Source: Calycina herbarum
Taxonomy: Eukaryota > Ascomycota > Leotiomycetes > Helotiales > Pezizellaceae
Direction: 5' to 3'
Length of the DNA stretch: 64,000 nt
Assembly (NCBI GenBank): GCA_001414485.1
Contig: LLEY01000058.1
Span: 186,001-250,000 of the forward strand
Under the pieces are notes generated by a model. It did not search any database, was not told where the DNA came from, and worked only from the letters and a program-made list of their open reading frames with translations. Position numbers and translations under genes: made by a program. Positions 1-10,471 of this stretch are shown here, one piece after another (the first letter of the stretch is position 1; each line of letters opens with the position of its first letter).

Positions 1-652
1 GCGGTTTTTTCCCCACCATCTCTCTTTCCACGCATCAGGAAGGATATCGAGGTCCATAATCCACGAGAAGTTTTCTTTACATGCTCTATAACAGCATTTT
101 TGATTCCCATGACTGCGTGATACTCTGAAGAATCAGGTTGTATGATAGACGATACATCCTGATAACTCTTTTCCCCATGGCGTATCTCTACATCGATTTT
201 CAGATTTGCGTTCCTCTTGGAAAGCATACCATCTACCTTTTCTTGTATTTGGGTTGCCGCCAAAGACCAATCTTTCGCAATGTCATCATCTGTGTGGATG
301 ATCAGAGTCTCTCTAGGATTGTTATGTCCCTTATGAGGAAGTGCTGCAGCGGTTGATCCTTTGAATGGTATATTAAGCTTCTCCAGTATACCAGTGTATT
401 GTGTTTTAAGGCTTTCTGTGACAAGCCGAGTCTCGTTTGAAGCTGGAGAGGTTGTGTATGGCCATGAAACGGGAACTCTTTTCTCCGAAGATCTTCGGTA
501 GGGGTCCTTGGTGCTCATGAAGAATTCAGCGGTATAGACACCGGTTTCTATCCAGATGTTAGCAGAAGTATGAGTGCATGATGACAGAGAGATTTACCTT
601 TATCATATTCACCAGAAGATGAATCCGAAGGGGTATACTTTCGTTTCGACAT
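1..652 (-). CDS. Unrecognised gene, 3' part outside the window
   Basis: Two-exon model read from the minus strand. Exon 1 is 652-598, then a 50 bp intron (GTAAAT donor, CTAAC branch point, TAG acceptor), and exon 2 runs from 547 off the left edge. The join restores an open frame of about 200 codons with no stop. The protein starts MSKRKYTPSDSSS and is hydrophilic, with no signal peptide or membrane segment. It contains an acidic stretch (HTDDDIAKDW, near residue 104) followed by a mixed charged helix-like region. I do not recognise the family, and the C-terminus is not visible. The ATG at 652 is the first in frame, and the intron falls early, as is common in fungal genes. A later start inside exon 2 (FFMSTKD) is possible. 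The reading frame is well supported; the function is unknown. Confidence 0.6.
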
Positions 653-1692
653 GGTCCAAGTTGTTCAAGGTGAGCTGACAGCAAGGATATATTTTCGGTT
701 TATAGGATCTTCTGTAGGAGGAACAGATACAGATGCCGGTTCCGGTATAGGGAACAGCGAAATGTTTTGTGGAGGGAAGGCATGCAGGGGCAGATTGGAT
801 GTTAAACTTGTATCTCGACCACCAAATCTTCTATGGGAGCAAGAGATAGGTTGCTTTGCTTGATGGTGAAGGCAGTTTGTTGTATGGTGGTAGGGAAACC
901 TTCTATGGTAGGAAGAGATGTAAAGGCTGGTTTGGTGGCGGGGATGTAGAGAATTGCGAAATCTTCTTTGAGAGGAGAAGGTGACGAGGCAAGTTCGACG
1001 GCCAGGATATGTTTTGGGGGTGTAGAATCTTCTAGAGGAGGAAGATAAAAAGGATAGTCAGCCGGCGAGGTTGTGTTCTAGGGAGGTGCAGTCTTCTGTG
1101 AGAGGAAGAGATACAGAGAATATTGAAGATGTATCGTAGTAACCGACTCTTCTAGGGAAGGTAGAGATGCAAATATCTCTTTGATGATGAGGTTGGTGGT
1201 TGTATGTTGAAAAAGAAACTTTCTTTGGGAGGAAGAGATGAAGAGGCTCTAAATACCTGCTGGCGCGAGCGAACTCGGGTGCTTGGGAGGTTGTGATGTC
1301 AAAATTACAAGTTGCAAGGCCGATGCTAGGATCTTAGTTCCCCGACGGCGGGACTTTTAGTGGGATCGAAGACTGTAAATGGGAGGACCAATTCTTCAAT
1401 ATTGTTGAAAGTATTCTCAGGCGAGGGACACAGTAACTGAAGTTGAGTCGGTTTCTTCGTTTTCTACCGTTGGGCGATGAATATTTGATGTGGTTGTAGT
1501 TGTTGGAATCTTATCGCGATGAACGAATGGCTGAGACGCGGGGAAATGTGGGGTCTTTCCACGCTGCCACGTGATGAGCTGCCTAATCCATATCCAGCCT
1601 AGCACCAAAATCCAAATTCTCAACGGCACAAAATCTCGGCGCTGGAGCTGGCCTTCTCTCTCTTCTTTCCTATAGTCTTTACATATAATCAC
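653..1692 (-). pseudogene. Decayed minus-strand coding tract with degenerate Pro/Ser/Glu repeats
   Basis: About eight imperfect copies of a motif lie 60-110 bp apart between roughly 700 and 1250. On the plus strand they read like TCTTCT..GAGGAAGAGAT. Read on the minus strand they encode variants of SLP.xED or LPPLEDSTPP separated by 15-25 variable residues. The longest open piece covers about 820-1080 and ends with a stop, and other copies are in different frames. Upstream, 1692-1417 is an open frame of 91 codons with one hydrophobic segment (LRIWILVLGWIWI) that could be the original N-terminus. I see no single intact gene. It may be a decayed repeat-bearing membrane or surface protein, or a gene with introns that I could not place. 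Confidence 0.35.
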
Positions 1693-1962
1693 GGCATTCT
1701 ATATACCCCTGTTTTGGCTCTCATTGCTATCTACGGATGCATTGACCATACAATAGCCTCTTCATATTACTGAATAGCCCAGAACGACCACCTTTCAAAA
1801 TCCTGTTGCTGCTGGAGTGAAAATTTCACTCTCATAGTGCGCCAGGTTCGCTTAGTGTGAACATACGGAATCAATTAGCGAGTATAATTTGCAGCGAGTG
1901 ATGAAAAATGATAATCCGAATTCAGTCTTTTCCTGCTACATCAAATAATTGACGACAACTCG

Positions 1963-3196
1963 TTATGTTAACGGCACAAACCCGCCATCTGGAATTTCAT
2001 CAATTTTTTGAATATCAATCTCCCTACGACCATTCATCTTATGACGAAGAGCAGCGCTGGCTGGATATACCACTTTCTGAAGTCTGTTAGAGGAGCCAAG
2101 GGGCTGGAAAGTCTTGAGACCGTGCCACGGATCGAGTCTGATATGATCCTCCCAGAAGGTCTTCCTCGCAGCAATCATGCTATCTTGCATGGGCACGACA
2201 ATTTTCACAACTGTTTGCCACGGATACTTTTCCTCATCCCAGATCTTTCCTGCGTATTCAACTGGTTGGTCCTCGAGGTTTTCGCAGAGCTGGACCTGGA
2301 AGAGGTACTCGGCCTCGTGGTTCTTGTGGAATTCCTTCAACCATTTGCTCAGGATGTCGTCGGGGTGTGAGTCGCGGTTGACTGTCTCTTCGTACTGCTT
2401 CTTTTGCGTCTCCGATGATGGCACAAGGCAATACTTGACGATGTAGTCGCCGTACCTGTAGGCTGTCTGCGAGTATTGTCGGGTGGACTATTTTCAATCA
2501 GTATTTCCTTCGTCAGGCACCCAAAGATTGTTCGTACCGACAAGTGTGTGTTACGGACTTGATCACGAACTTTTTGAAGCTCCGTATCTTTCCGAGCTTC
2601 CAAATGTTTGTACAGTTCCTTTTGGTCACCTCCATACTTTATTCGAAGATCGATGATTTCCTTTGATGTCTTTGCGTCCGCGATGTCAAGTGCTGGTGTG
2701 CTGTTGAACTCAATGTCCTGAGTTGGGAAGTTCTTTCCTTCAAACATTTCCCCAGGCACATTGAAGACCTTGACGCCGAGACCTCGAGGTTGTGGAATTC
2801 GATCATCCAAACCTGGGTCGCCAGGTTCTGTACTATACCGCATGGCGATGGGATATTGTCCAGGGGTTGAGAACAATGTTTGTGCCAAATGGTCTGGAAG
2901 ATCTCCTACGATGAGCTCTCCCTTGACAACGCATTGGGTTCTTGCATGGGTTCCTGAATATGTTAACATTTGAACTTCCATTCTCAGCACATGACGGACA
3001 TACCACCAAAACAGTGCCTTCCCTTGTTGTATTGAGCTTTCTGAATGGTGTTGATTTGTTCAACAACAGCTTGAATATCCTCGGCCTCACTGGGTGGGAT
3101 TTTTTTAACACCTTCTGCGTCCCATCGGATATAGTTGCGGGACTTCATGCCGTTGGAGCCATTAGAGCCATTGGAACCGTTTCCGTTGAATGCCAT
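1963..3196 (-). CDS. Catalase-superfamily (y4iL-like) heme protein
   Basis: Three exons: 3196-3004, 2953-2538 and 2487-1963, giving 377 residues. The introns have GTATGT and GTACGA donors and CAG/TAG acceptors, and the coding total is a multiple of three. The N-terminus has Gly-Ser-Asn repeats. The body carries catalase-fold hallmarks: THARTQCVVKGEL, YPIAMRYSTEPGDP, the RGLGVKVFNVPG block, and FNSTPALDIADA. It is shorter than true catalases (about 500-700 residues) and matches the fungal/bacterial catalase-like family named after y4iL. Such proteins bind heme and are assigned peroxidase or oxygenase-like roles, mostly undefined. No peroxisomal signal is seen (ends GGFVPLT). Exact substrate is not deducible. 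Confidence 0.85.
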
Positions 3197-3962
3197 ATTG
3201 CTTGATATCTTGTAGATTGAGTTTAAAAGTTATGATTGCGCTTTCAAGTTTGGGGCAAATGAGCGAAGCTGAGACAGGATATAAGTAGAATTTGGAGCGG
3301 AGAGTCTAAAGGCGGGGTAAAGTATGCCATTTCGAATATTTGAAATACAATTCCATCATCTAGGGGGAGGTATTTAGGAAGTATTGATTGTTGGTCAATT
3401 GGGAAGCTAAGTGAGGTACCATTTCCCCCGCATTTTGGTGCATTTGGTAGTGCCGGCTGGGAGGAGAGTTAACACGACAAGCATATGGATTACTGAAAAT
3501 TATCTGAGTATGGGTATGGTAATCCTTTGGCATGGATTCCAGTAGTGAATTTCCGTATACAACAGCTGTATGACATATGTGTAAGTGATTGGGAAAAGTT
3601 ATCGGATATCAACCTCATGCCTCCGTGAATTGTATGAGTAATTTGGAGCCATAAAACCCGATACTGGATGATAAAAGCTAGATTATTCCAATTCCAAATA
3701 ACATAAAACAAGCCATTTTAAAAGCCGGTCAAGCGTTGAAACAAATTGGAAGTTTCCGCGCATCGACCTCTCTTGGTGGACCAAAAACGAATTCCTGGGT
3801 TTTGGCTACCACAGCCAAGCTGGCCAACCAGGGGTGTGGATTTAGATACCGCTAACCCGATTAGAGCGGCATGTATTTTGGGAAGTCCAAACCAAAGAAT
3901 AGTTACTGCACCCTATGAGTTTGCCCAGCGCCTCTCATCCTCTCCGCCACTATTAATAAAGA
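3197..3962. other. Intergenic, divergent promoter region
   Basis: This is the space between the divergent catalase-like and golgin genes. It holds only short frames with no coding character. I see no repeat structure or RNA gene. Confidence 0.5.
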
Positions 3963-5984
3963 AATGTCCGCTGTAGCGCCTTCAGATCCGTCGCAGGCGT
4001 CTCTGTTGTCAAGTTGGTTTCTCCCACACGAGCTGGCCTCAGCTTGCTTCACGTACCTTGGGGCACTGCTAACTAGGTGCCATAGCTCCGACGAAGAAGA
4101 AGAAGAGCAACAAGAAGAAAAAGTCCAACAAGCCAGACAGTAACGGTGATGCTGCCAAATCGCACGATGCTGCCAAATCGCACGATGCTGGACAGGATCT
4201 GCCGACGGAAAATGGGGATGGCGAGGGGGATCCCGAGGAATCGGGGCAATCTGCGTTGGTACGAGTGACACCTGTTCAATTCCAAAAATACTTTGGTCGG
4301 CCCCATTCTAACAACGCCAATTAGAATACTCCAAATCAAAGCGAATTTCCTGAAGACCTCAGAACCCAAACGAACGGACACAATTACGAGGCTGCAAGCA
4401 ATGGCGACGGGCCCAAGAAACAAACCTCCACCGCGCACGCAGTGAAGATCAGCACCGAGAAGAACGAGGGTGGTCAGCCGGCAGACACTTCTGATGCGAG
4501 CACTCGACTTGAAGCAATGTCACAAGAGCGCGAAGCTCTGAGGGCGGAGGTGGAACAATTGCGAAAGTCTCTGGAAGACATACAGGGCAAGCACACCGAG
4601 GAGTTATCCACCATCAAGACCCAACATGCGGACGAGGTCTCATCGATTCAGACAAAACATAGCGAGGAAGTCTCGTCTGTGAAAGACCAATTTACAGAAG
4701 AGATATCGACCATTAAGACCGAGCTGGAGGAAAGCGAAACGGCAAAGGAACATGCCGAAACGCAGTACCAACACCTGCTTGGCCGCATCAATACCATAAA
4801 GTCAAGCTTGGGAGAACGCTTGAAGGCGGATAAACAAGAATTAGAGGAGGCGAAAGAGCAAATTGAAGAGCTAGAGTCCCAAAATGAAGTTTCCCAGAAT
4901 CGTGTTCAGAGTCTTGAGGCGGAATTGAAACGATTCGAGGCAGAATCGCAAGATTCCTCGAAAGAGCTTTCGAGTCTGCGCAATCGACACAATCTCTCTC
5001 AACAAAACTGGGTTCACGAAAGGGAGGATCTGCTGCAACAAACTAGGCAATTAAGGGACGAAGCCGAAGCTGCTAAGGAAGCTATGGGTGACTGGGAGGT
5101 ACTGGCTATGGAAGAAAGGTCGATGCGAGAGGGTCTGACGGAAAAGATTCGAGATCTGGAGGAGCAGTTTTCTGCGCAGAAAGAAGCATTTGAGGAAGCT
5201 GTAAGTGAAAGAGACAGCCAGTCACAGTCACTCGAGGGCTTGCAAAGAGCATTGCAAGAAGTCCAAGATGCGCGAAAGAGAGAATTACGTGAGATGGTAG
5301 AATCATACGAGGAGCAACTAGGAGCGTTGAAGAAGCTTGTTCATGATTCAGATACCCGAGCAACTGAAGCCGTAGAAGGAAAGGAGTCTTTGCAGACCGA
5401 ACTCGATCGGCTAGCGCCATTCGAAAAAGAAGTAAAAGAAAAGAATTTGCTGATTGGAAAATTACGGCATGAGGCAATAGTTCTCAATGACCACCTTACC
5501 AAAGCTTTACGATTTCTCAAGAAAGCCAAACCAGAGGACAATATCGATAGGTATGAGCCCCCCAGAAATGAATAGCTTTGGACCGAAATTAATGAATCGT
5601 AGGCAAATCGTCACAAATCACTTCCTCCATTTCTTGGCCTTGGACCGGAGTGATCCCAAAAAGTTCCAGATCCTACAACTGATAGCTGCACTCCTCAATT
5701 GGACAGAAGAGCAAAAGGAGCAAGCAGGCCTTGCAAGACCCGGTGCTGCAGGTGGCAGTCTACGTCTCCCCATGTCGCCATTCCACCGAACCCCTAGCAC
5801 ACCATCACTCTCCACGGAATTCTTCACTGAACCCCCGGGACACAAAGAGTCTCTTGCTGATCTCTGGACTGGATTTCTCGAGCGGAGTGCGGAGGAGGGA
5901 TCGACGACTGGGAGTCGGAGTGGGAGTGTAAGTAGTAGTGCGGCTCCGCGACCGGACACGAGGGGTGGTGATGGGACTAGGTAG
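3963..5984 (+). CDS. rud3: Rud3-type golgin with GRAB domain
   Basis: Coiled-coil Golgi tether. Well-supported exons are about 4086-4258, 4325-5550 and 5603-5984 (GTACGA/TAG and GTATGA/TAG introns). The first exon probably starts at 3963 (MSAVAPSDPSQ), but its donor is unclear. After a Lys-rich start (PTKKKKSNKKKK) comes a duplicated hexapeptide (AAKSHD twice), then about 300 residues of heptad-rich coiled coil. The C-terminal block (LIGKLRHEAIVLNDHLTKAL, then VTNHFLHFLALDRSDPKKF and LLNWTEEQKEQAGL) is the GRIP-related Arf-binding (GRAB) domain typical of Rud3/GMAP-210. In that family it binds Arf1-GTP at the cis-Golgi. A Ser/Gly-rich tail follows. The N-terminal exon boundary is the only weak point. 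Confidence 0.85.
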
Positions 5985-6612
5985 AGTTTGGGGGTTTGAC
6001 GAGGGTATGTGATGTGTGGACAATAGAGACGTTTGATTGCTGGTGATGGGAAAGCTTTGTGTACTATATGAAACCGGACATTGCGAGAGGCGTTTGGTGT
6101 GTGGTTTTTCTTGGGGCGATGAGCTAGGTCTCGCCTCTATCTGCATATTTTCATTTTTTTTTATACCTTTACATTTTTATATTAAAGCCTTTGGGTTCTT
6201 TTTCTACTTGATTGCTGTTTCGCGGTTTGTTTTTTGTGTAATTCTCCTAGTGTTCTGCGGTGGGCAAGGGCTGCACTGGGAATCCGGACATTTTTGGTAC
6301 AACAGGTGAGTCCATACAAAAACTTGGATTCCATTCCCGCAATATCAGCTTTGGTTCTTTTTAATATACCGTCATTCTCGGGAGCTATTTTTGGGTTCCA
6401 GGTTGGGAGAGGCTCGAAAGGCTGATTTCTAGGCAATCTTTGAGGTACCCAATCAATATCATTGCCTCCTTGCATCTACAGAGTGGATTTCCGATTGGAT
6501 TTATCCGCAGCTGGGGACACCGAGACTGTGCAAACTTGGAAGAGCTATATCATTGATAAGTTCCCCTGAATACACGAGAGGTCCGGTCTCCGGTTTTCCT
6601 TTCATTTACAAC
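5985..6612. other. Intergenic
   Basis: 3' flank of the golgin gene, T-rich around 6150-6240, then the upstream region of the DUF3176 relic. Nothing else is seen. Confidence 0.5.
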
Positions 6613-8120
6613 ATGGCAGATCAACTTCTCGGAGGCAAACCGACAGCGACGGCATTCCCATGCGACGTTCCTTGACGACCACCCGCCCTCTTACGCACTT
6701 CCTAGATTTCAGAGCCCCTCTCCTGAACTCGAGCGCACTTTACTAGTACCATCATCTACCACTTCATCGTCTTTCCAGACTTTTTGGACACCTATCCGAA
6801 AGAACCACGTCCCTATTTACACTATGGACGAAGCTCACTTTCCTTGCTTAGAGCAAGCGAAACCTGAACCGTCATCCAACGGCTCATCTTCTTTTCAGAC
6901 CCCAAGGAAGACTGTCAAGGAGACCTACGTTCCAATTGAACCTATACCGACAGACTCGAAGCCTGGACGTCCAGACCAGCCATACCACAACTTCATGAGA
7001 TGCCTTGCAATCAACTGTTCTCTCTTCTAGTACAACTAGAAATGAGAGTCAATCTTGAGCTTCTTGATCCTAGCCACTCCCTTCATTATCTTCGCCACAG
7101 TTCTCCCTCACGTTGGAACGCCTCTTCCCCAATGGCCTTTCCACATCACTATCAATGCCGTTCTCGCTATATACGCAGTGGTATTTAAAACATGCCTCGC
7201 AATCATTTTGTCCTCTTGTATTGGCCAGCTACGATGGAGTTGGTTTTCGAATGCCTATTGGCCACTATTTGATCTCGTCCGATATAGCGATGCCGCACAA
7301 GGACCGTGGGGATCGCTGAGGCTTCTTCTCAGTCACAATTTTCAACAACCATTAGCTGCCTTCGGAGCATTGCTGTTAGTCGTTTCTATTGCTGTTGAGC
7401 CTTTCGTCCAACAAATCACGGCATTAGACGACTGTAGTATATTGCTCGAAACTCAGAGTGCTACTCTGCCACGTACGAACAACTTTGTTGGCAGCAAGCC
7501 TTTCATGGATTTCACTATTCCGCTCAATTCAACTTTGAGTACAATCATCTATAGTCCAAATTCTGTTCTACCCTGGAAGTGTTTAACTGGAAATTGTACA
7601 TTTTCGGAGACCTATGGAACAGTTGGATACTGCAGCGGGTGCGAGGATCGCTCTTCGAATATTTTGTTGGAAACGGAATGTCTCCCGAACACCAGAGTAG
7701 TTGATGACAAAATCCTCAATACTAGTTTTGATATGCTAACATGTCTTAAAACCACACACCTAGGGCTGACATCAAGCCTCAAGACTGAGCCTGGTCCTTC
7801 CAGCGGCTCTGTGTGGACCAACTTGAACTTCACCATGTTTGACAACACTATGTGCAATGCGACTTCGGCAGAAATTAACGACGAATTGGATTAGACAGCC
7901 TCCCCAGTATACCAGGGTGGTTTTCAGTCTGTCATCCTTGTAGGCAAGACGGACATGTCAGGGAAGAAGACCAACTTGACGACTGGACAACCTCTTTCGA
8001 ACTGTACTGAGGCTGATAGGAATACATGACGATGTCGTGGTTATGGTGCAGCTTCTTGCACGTTGAGGCCATGCGTCAACATATACAATGCTGCCATTGT
8101 CAACGGTGAAGTAAACGAGT

Positions 8121-8128
8121 GTCTAATC
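8121..8128. repeat. 8-bp target-site duplication, left copy
   Basis: GTCTAATC here is repeated exactly at 8603-8610, directly flanking the element between them. An 8-bp duplication is diagnostic for hAT transposases. Confidence 0.85.
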
Positions 8129-8602
8129 CAGTGTGGGCAAGGTTTACTCAACTACTTAAGTAGTACTCTGAGTTACTCAGAGTAGAGTAGAGTAGAGTAG
8201 TTACTTAGAGTACTTAAAGTAGTACTCTAAGTAGTCTATAAATAGTATATAATCTGAAATTAAGTAGTTTCTAATCATTTCTAAGGTTTATAAAGCTTAT
8301 TATTATATATATTATTATATAATTAATAGCTAATTTATTTAAGTTATTATTAAAGAGGTTATATAGTAAATAGAGGGGTAAGGAGATCTCGCTCACGCTC
8401 CCGGCAGCCCCGGAACGCCACTCCGACGTCACCCCGAGCCCCGTCCCCGATCCGGCCCGATCCGGCCCGTACTACTTAAGTAGTACTCAGAGTTACTTAG
8501 AGTACTATTGAGTAGAGTAGAGTAGTACTTAAAATCGGTTGAGTAGAGTAGAGTAGGTACCCACTACTCTACTCTACTCTACTCTACTCATTTCCCACAC
8601 TG
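8129..8602. mobile_element. hAT-type MITE (474 bp)
   Basis: The ends are perfect inverted repeats, CAGTGTGGG and CCCACACTG, and the element is flanked by the 8-bp duplication GTCTAATC. Subterminal DNA is packed with GAGTA/TACTC repeats in both orientations, capable of long hairpins. The centre is very AT-rich, followed by a GC-rich block with a doubled GATCCGGCCC. There is no coding capacity. It interrupts the DUF3176 relic inside its extracellular domain. It shares end sequence and GAGTA arrays with the larger element at 9433-10463, which probably represents the same family. Confidence 0.9.
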
Positions 8603-8610
8603 GTCTAATC
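8603..8610. repeat. 8-bp target-site duplication, right copy
   Basis: GTCTAATC, the exact partner of 8121-8128. Removing the MITE and one copy restores continuity of the interrupted reading frame for about ten codons, up to a TGA. Confidence 0.85.
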
Positions 8611-9424
8611 TCAACGTCCGGTTCACTTGTCTGGGGTTGAATGCTACAAATCAGCTGTCACGCTTGGGCATGGCTGGTATGGTTGATACTCATTGTCTAT
8701 CTGATAAGGAAACTTATGGTTGCAACAAATGGGTTATAAGTTCAACATGTCCTCCCGATCGCTATCATTTGGAGGTGATCAAACCACAGAGCTGTCGATG
8801 TCTTTGGTCGAGCATAAGTGTATCTACACGCTCCCTTCCAATTCAATTTCGAAACTTCTCAAAAAAAACCTTCCAGGGATTATACAGGCCGGATTCGCAA
8901 GTCAATCCCATGCCAATGAAACATCCAGGTATGAGGATTTCACAGGGCCACTGCTACTGCAAAAACTGGTCAACAATGGCGACACGGGTTTTGAACAAAT
9001 CGAAAGTGCATTTTCCAATATCTCGAGTATTCTCACTGCTTGGATCCGAACACACGGCAGCGAAACAGCGTCCAAGGATGCCATTGGACAAGCTTTTCAA
9101 TCCTCGACTTGTTTACAGGTTCAATGGGCATGGCTAGCTTTCCCGGCAACACTTTCCATACTTGACCGTGCAGTTATTTCTCCTGGTGGTAGTGACAACT
9201 ACAAGTGAGCAAATGCCAGTTTGGAAAGATTCTCCTTTGGCGTGGATTATGAGAGGTCCTGGTGGGCTTGGAACGAATGTGTTGGGATCTACAGAAGTTC
9301 CTACTATTGAGTCGATGGATGGAAGTGCTAAGAAAATCGTTGTTAGTATGACGACGGGGACGGATGCCCAAATTTAGTTGGTCGAGGATCAGAACAAGGA
9401 GGTCGCTTGACGGGTTATGGATCT

Positions 9425-9432
9425 TGTTTAAT
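9425..9432. repeat. 8-bp target-site duplication of larger hAT element, left
   Basis: TGTTTAAT, repeated exactly at 10464-10471 immediately outside the other end of the element. Confidence 0.85.
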
Positions 9433-9709
9433 CAGTGTGAGAAATGAGTAGAGTAGAGTAGAGTAGTGACCACTACTCTACTCTACTCAACCAATTTTAA
9501 GTACTACTCTACTCTACTCATAGTACTCTGAGTAACTCAGAGTATTACTCTGAGTATTCGGGCCGTATCGGGCTAGACCGGACCGAGGCTCGGAGTAGTG
9601 TCGGAGTAGGTTTTACCGGGCTGCTAGGAGCTTAAGCGAGATCTCTTTTCTACTCTCTTTCTTACTTCTTACTTATATATATATAACTAACTCTTAAAGG
9701 GGATAAAAG

Positions 9710-9904
9710 ATCTTAATAGACGCTCTTAATAAATGTATAGCTAAGCTAAGAAAGTACTATCCCAAGAGCAGAGTTCTAGAATCTAAGAATAGAGCTTTAT
9801 ATATAGCTTTAATCTTAGATCCTAGAGTAAGAAAGGAGAGTCTTCTTAGAATCGGTCTTTCTTCTAGATTTATAATAGATATAAAGAGACATTTAGAGAA
9901 GTAA
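9710..9904 (+). pseudogene. hAT transposase fragment
   Basis: An open stretch of about 60 codons ends in TAA at 9902-9904. It reads IDALNKC..LRKYYPKS, then ALYIALILDPRVRKESL. The KYY motif followed about 15 residues later by YIALILDPR.K matches the C-terminal catalytic-domain region of hAT transposases, where an A..LDPR.K stretch is conserved. Upstream and downstream codons are interrupted by stops. This identifies the surrounding element as hAT independently of its ends. Confidence 0.7.
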
Positions 9905-9991
9905 TATAAGTTATAAGTAATCCTTCTTCTCAAATATCTAATAATATATATATATATACTAATATTTATCTAGCTTAAAAATAACACTTCT

Positions 9992-10184
9992 TGTGACGGT
10001 TATAGTCACGAAGGCTGGATGTCACATGTTCGCTTAGATGCACGCTAGTACTAGCGTACGCACTAGCGCGGATGACTTGTATTTAGTTCCCGGTTCTCTC
10101 GAGCTCTTCTGCTCTCCTCGTCTTTTGTCCTAAGAATAGAGTGTTGTTTGTTCTGAGTCTATTACCTGAAGCACGTCTGTCACA
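9992..10184. mobile_element. Solo LTR (193 bp) inside the hAT element
   Basis: It starts TGTGAC and ends GTCACA, the TG..CA termini with short inverted repeat typical of retrotransposon LTRs. It is flanked on both sides by CTTCT, a 5-bp target duplication. Its base composition is visibly more GC-rich than the surrounding element. No internal retrotransposon sequence is present, so it is best read as a solo LTR left by recombination. Confidence 0.8.
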
Positions 10185-10463
10185 CTTCTAAATACTAATC
10201 TACCTACTAATAAGGCTATAATTAGTCTGAAAAGCTAGGGCCTTTATCTAGAAGAAGAGACTAAGAAAGAAAGAAAGAAGAGAGAGAAGAAGGATAAAGA
10301 TATAGACTTTAAGGATAACTACTTTATACTTTAGTTATTTATTTCTATTTATAGTATACTACTCAGAGTACTACTTAAGTAGTCATAAGTAACTACTCTA
10401 CTCTACTCTACTCACACTACTCAGAGTACTACTTGAGTACCTGAGTATTCCTTGCTCACACTG

Positions 10464-10471
10464 TGTTTAAT
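10464..10471. repeat. 8-bp target-site duplication of larger hAT element, right
   Basis: TGTTTAAT, the exact partner of 9425-9432. Confidence 0.85.

Larger units (their letters stand above)
6613..9419 (+). pseudogene. Inactivated DUF3176 membrane-protein gene, split by a MITE
   Basis: The conceptual protein matches fungal DUF3176 proteins. It has a Pro/Ser-rich cytoplasmic head (6680-7000), and paired membrane segments at 7055-7230 (SFLILATPFIIFATVLPH, then FHITINAVLAIYAVV). Next come the GQLRWSWF and PLFDLV..GPWGSL blocks and a Cys-rich extracellular domain (WKCLTGNCTF, GYCSGC). A last membrane segment lies near 9120-9190 (WAWLAFPATLSI, then LFLLVVVTT) before the tail SEQMPVWKDSPLAW. It is broken by stops at 7037 and 7043, TAG at 7892, TGA at 8027, frame changes near 6640 and 9160, and a MITE at 8129-8602. 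Several stops fit C-to-T/G-to-A changes of CGA or TGG codons. It is very unlikely to make a full protein. Confidence 0.8.
9433..10463 (+). mobile_element. Decayed hAT transposon (1031 bp) with nested solo LTR
   Basis: The ends are CAGTGTGAG and CTCACACTG, flanked by an exact 8-bp duplication TGTTTAAT. GAGTAGAGTAG arrays occupy both ends, as in the MITE 0.8 kb upstream. The interior is AT-rich and keeps a readable piece of hAT transposase at about 9710-9904. A solo LTR sits at 9992-10184. A further Lys/Glu-rich segment near 10245-10320 may be the remains of the transposase C-terminal region. It is non-autonomous now. The length without the LTR is about 830 bp, so it is an internally deleted copy. 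Confidence 0.85.

Noticed and set aside
8129..8602. GAGTA arrays considered as a CRISPR-like or satellite array
   Set aside because: Eukaryotic context, no spacers, and terminal inverted repeats plus an 8-bp duplication show a transposon.
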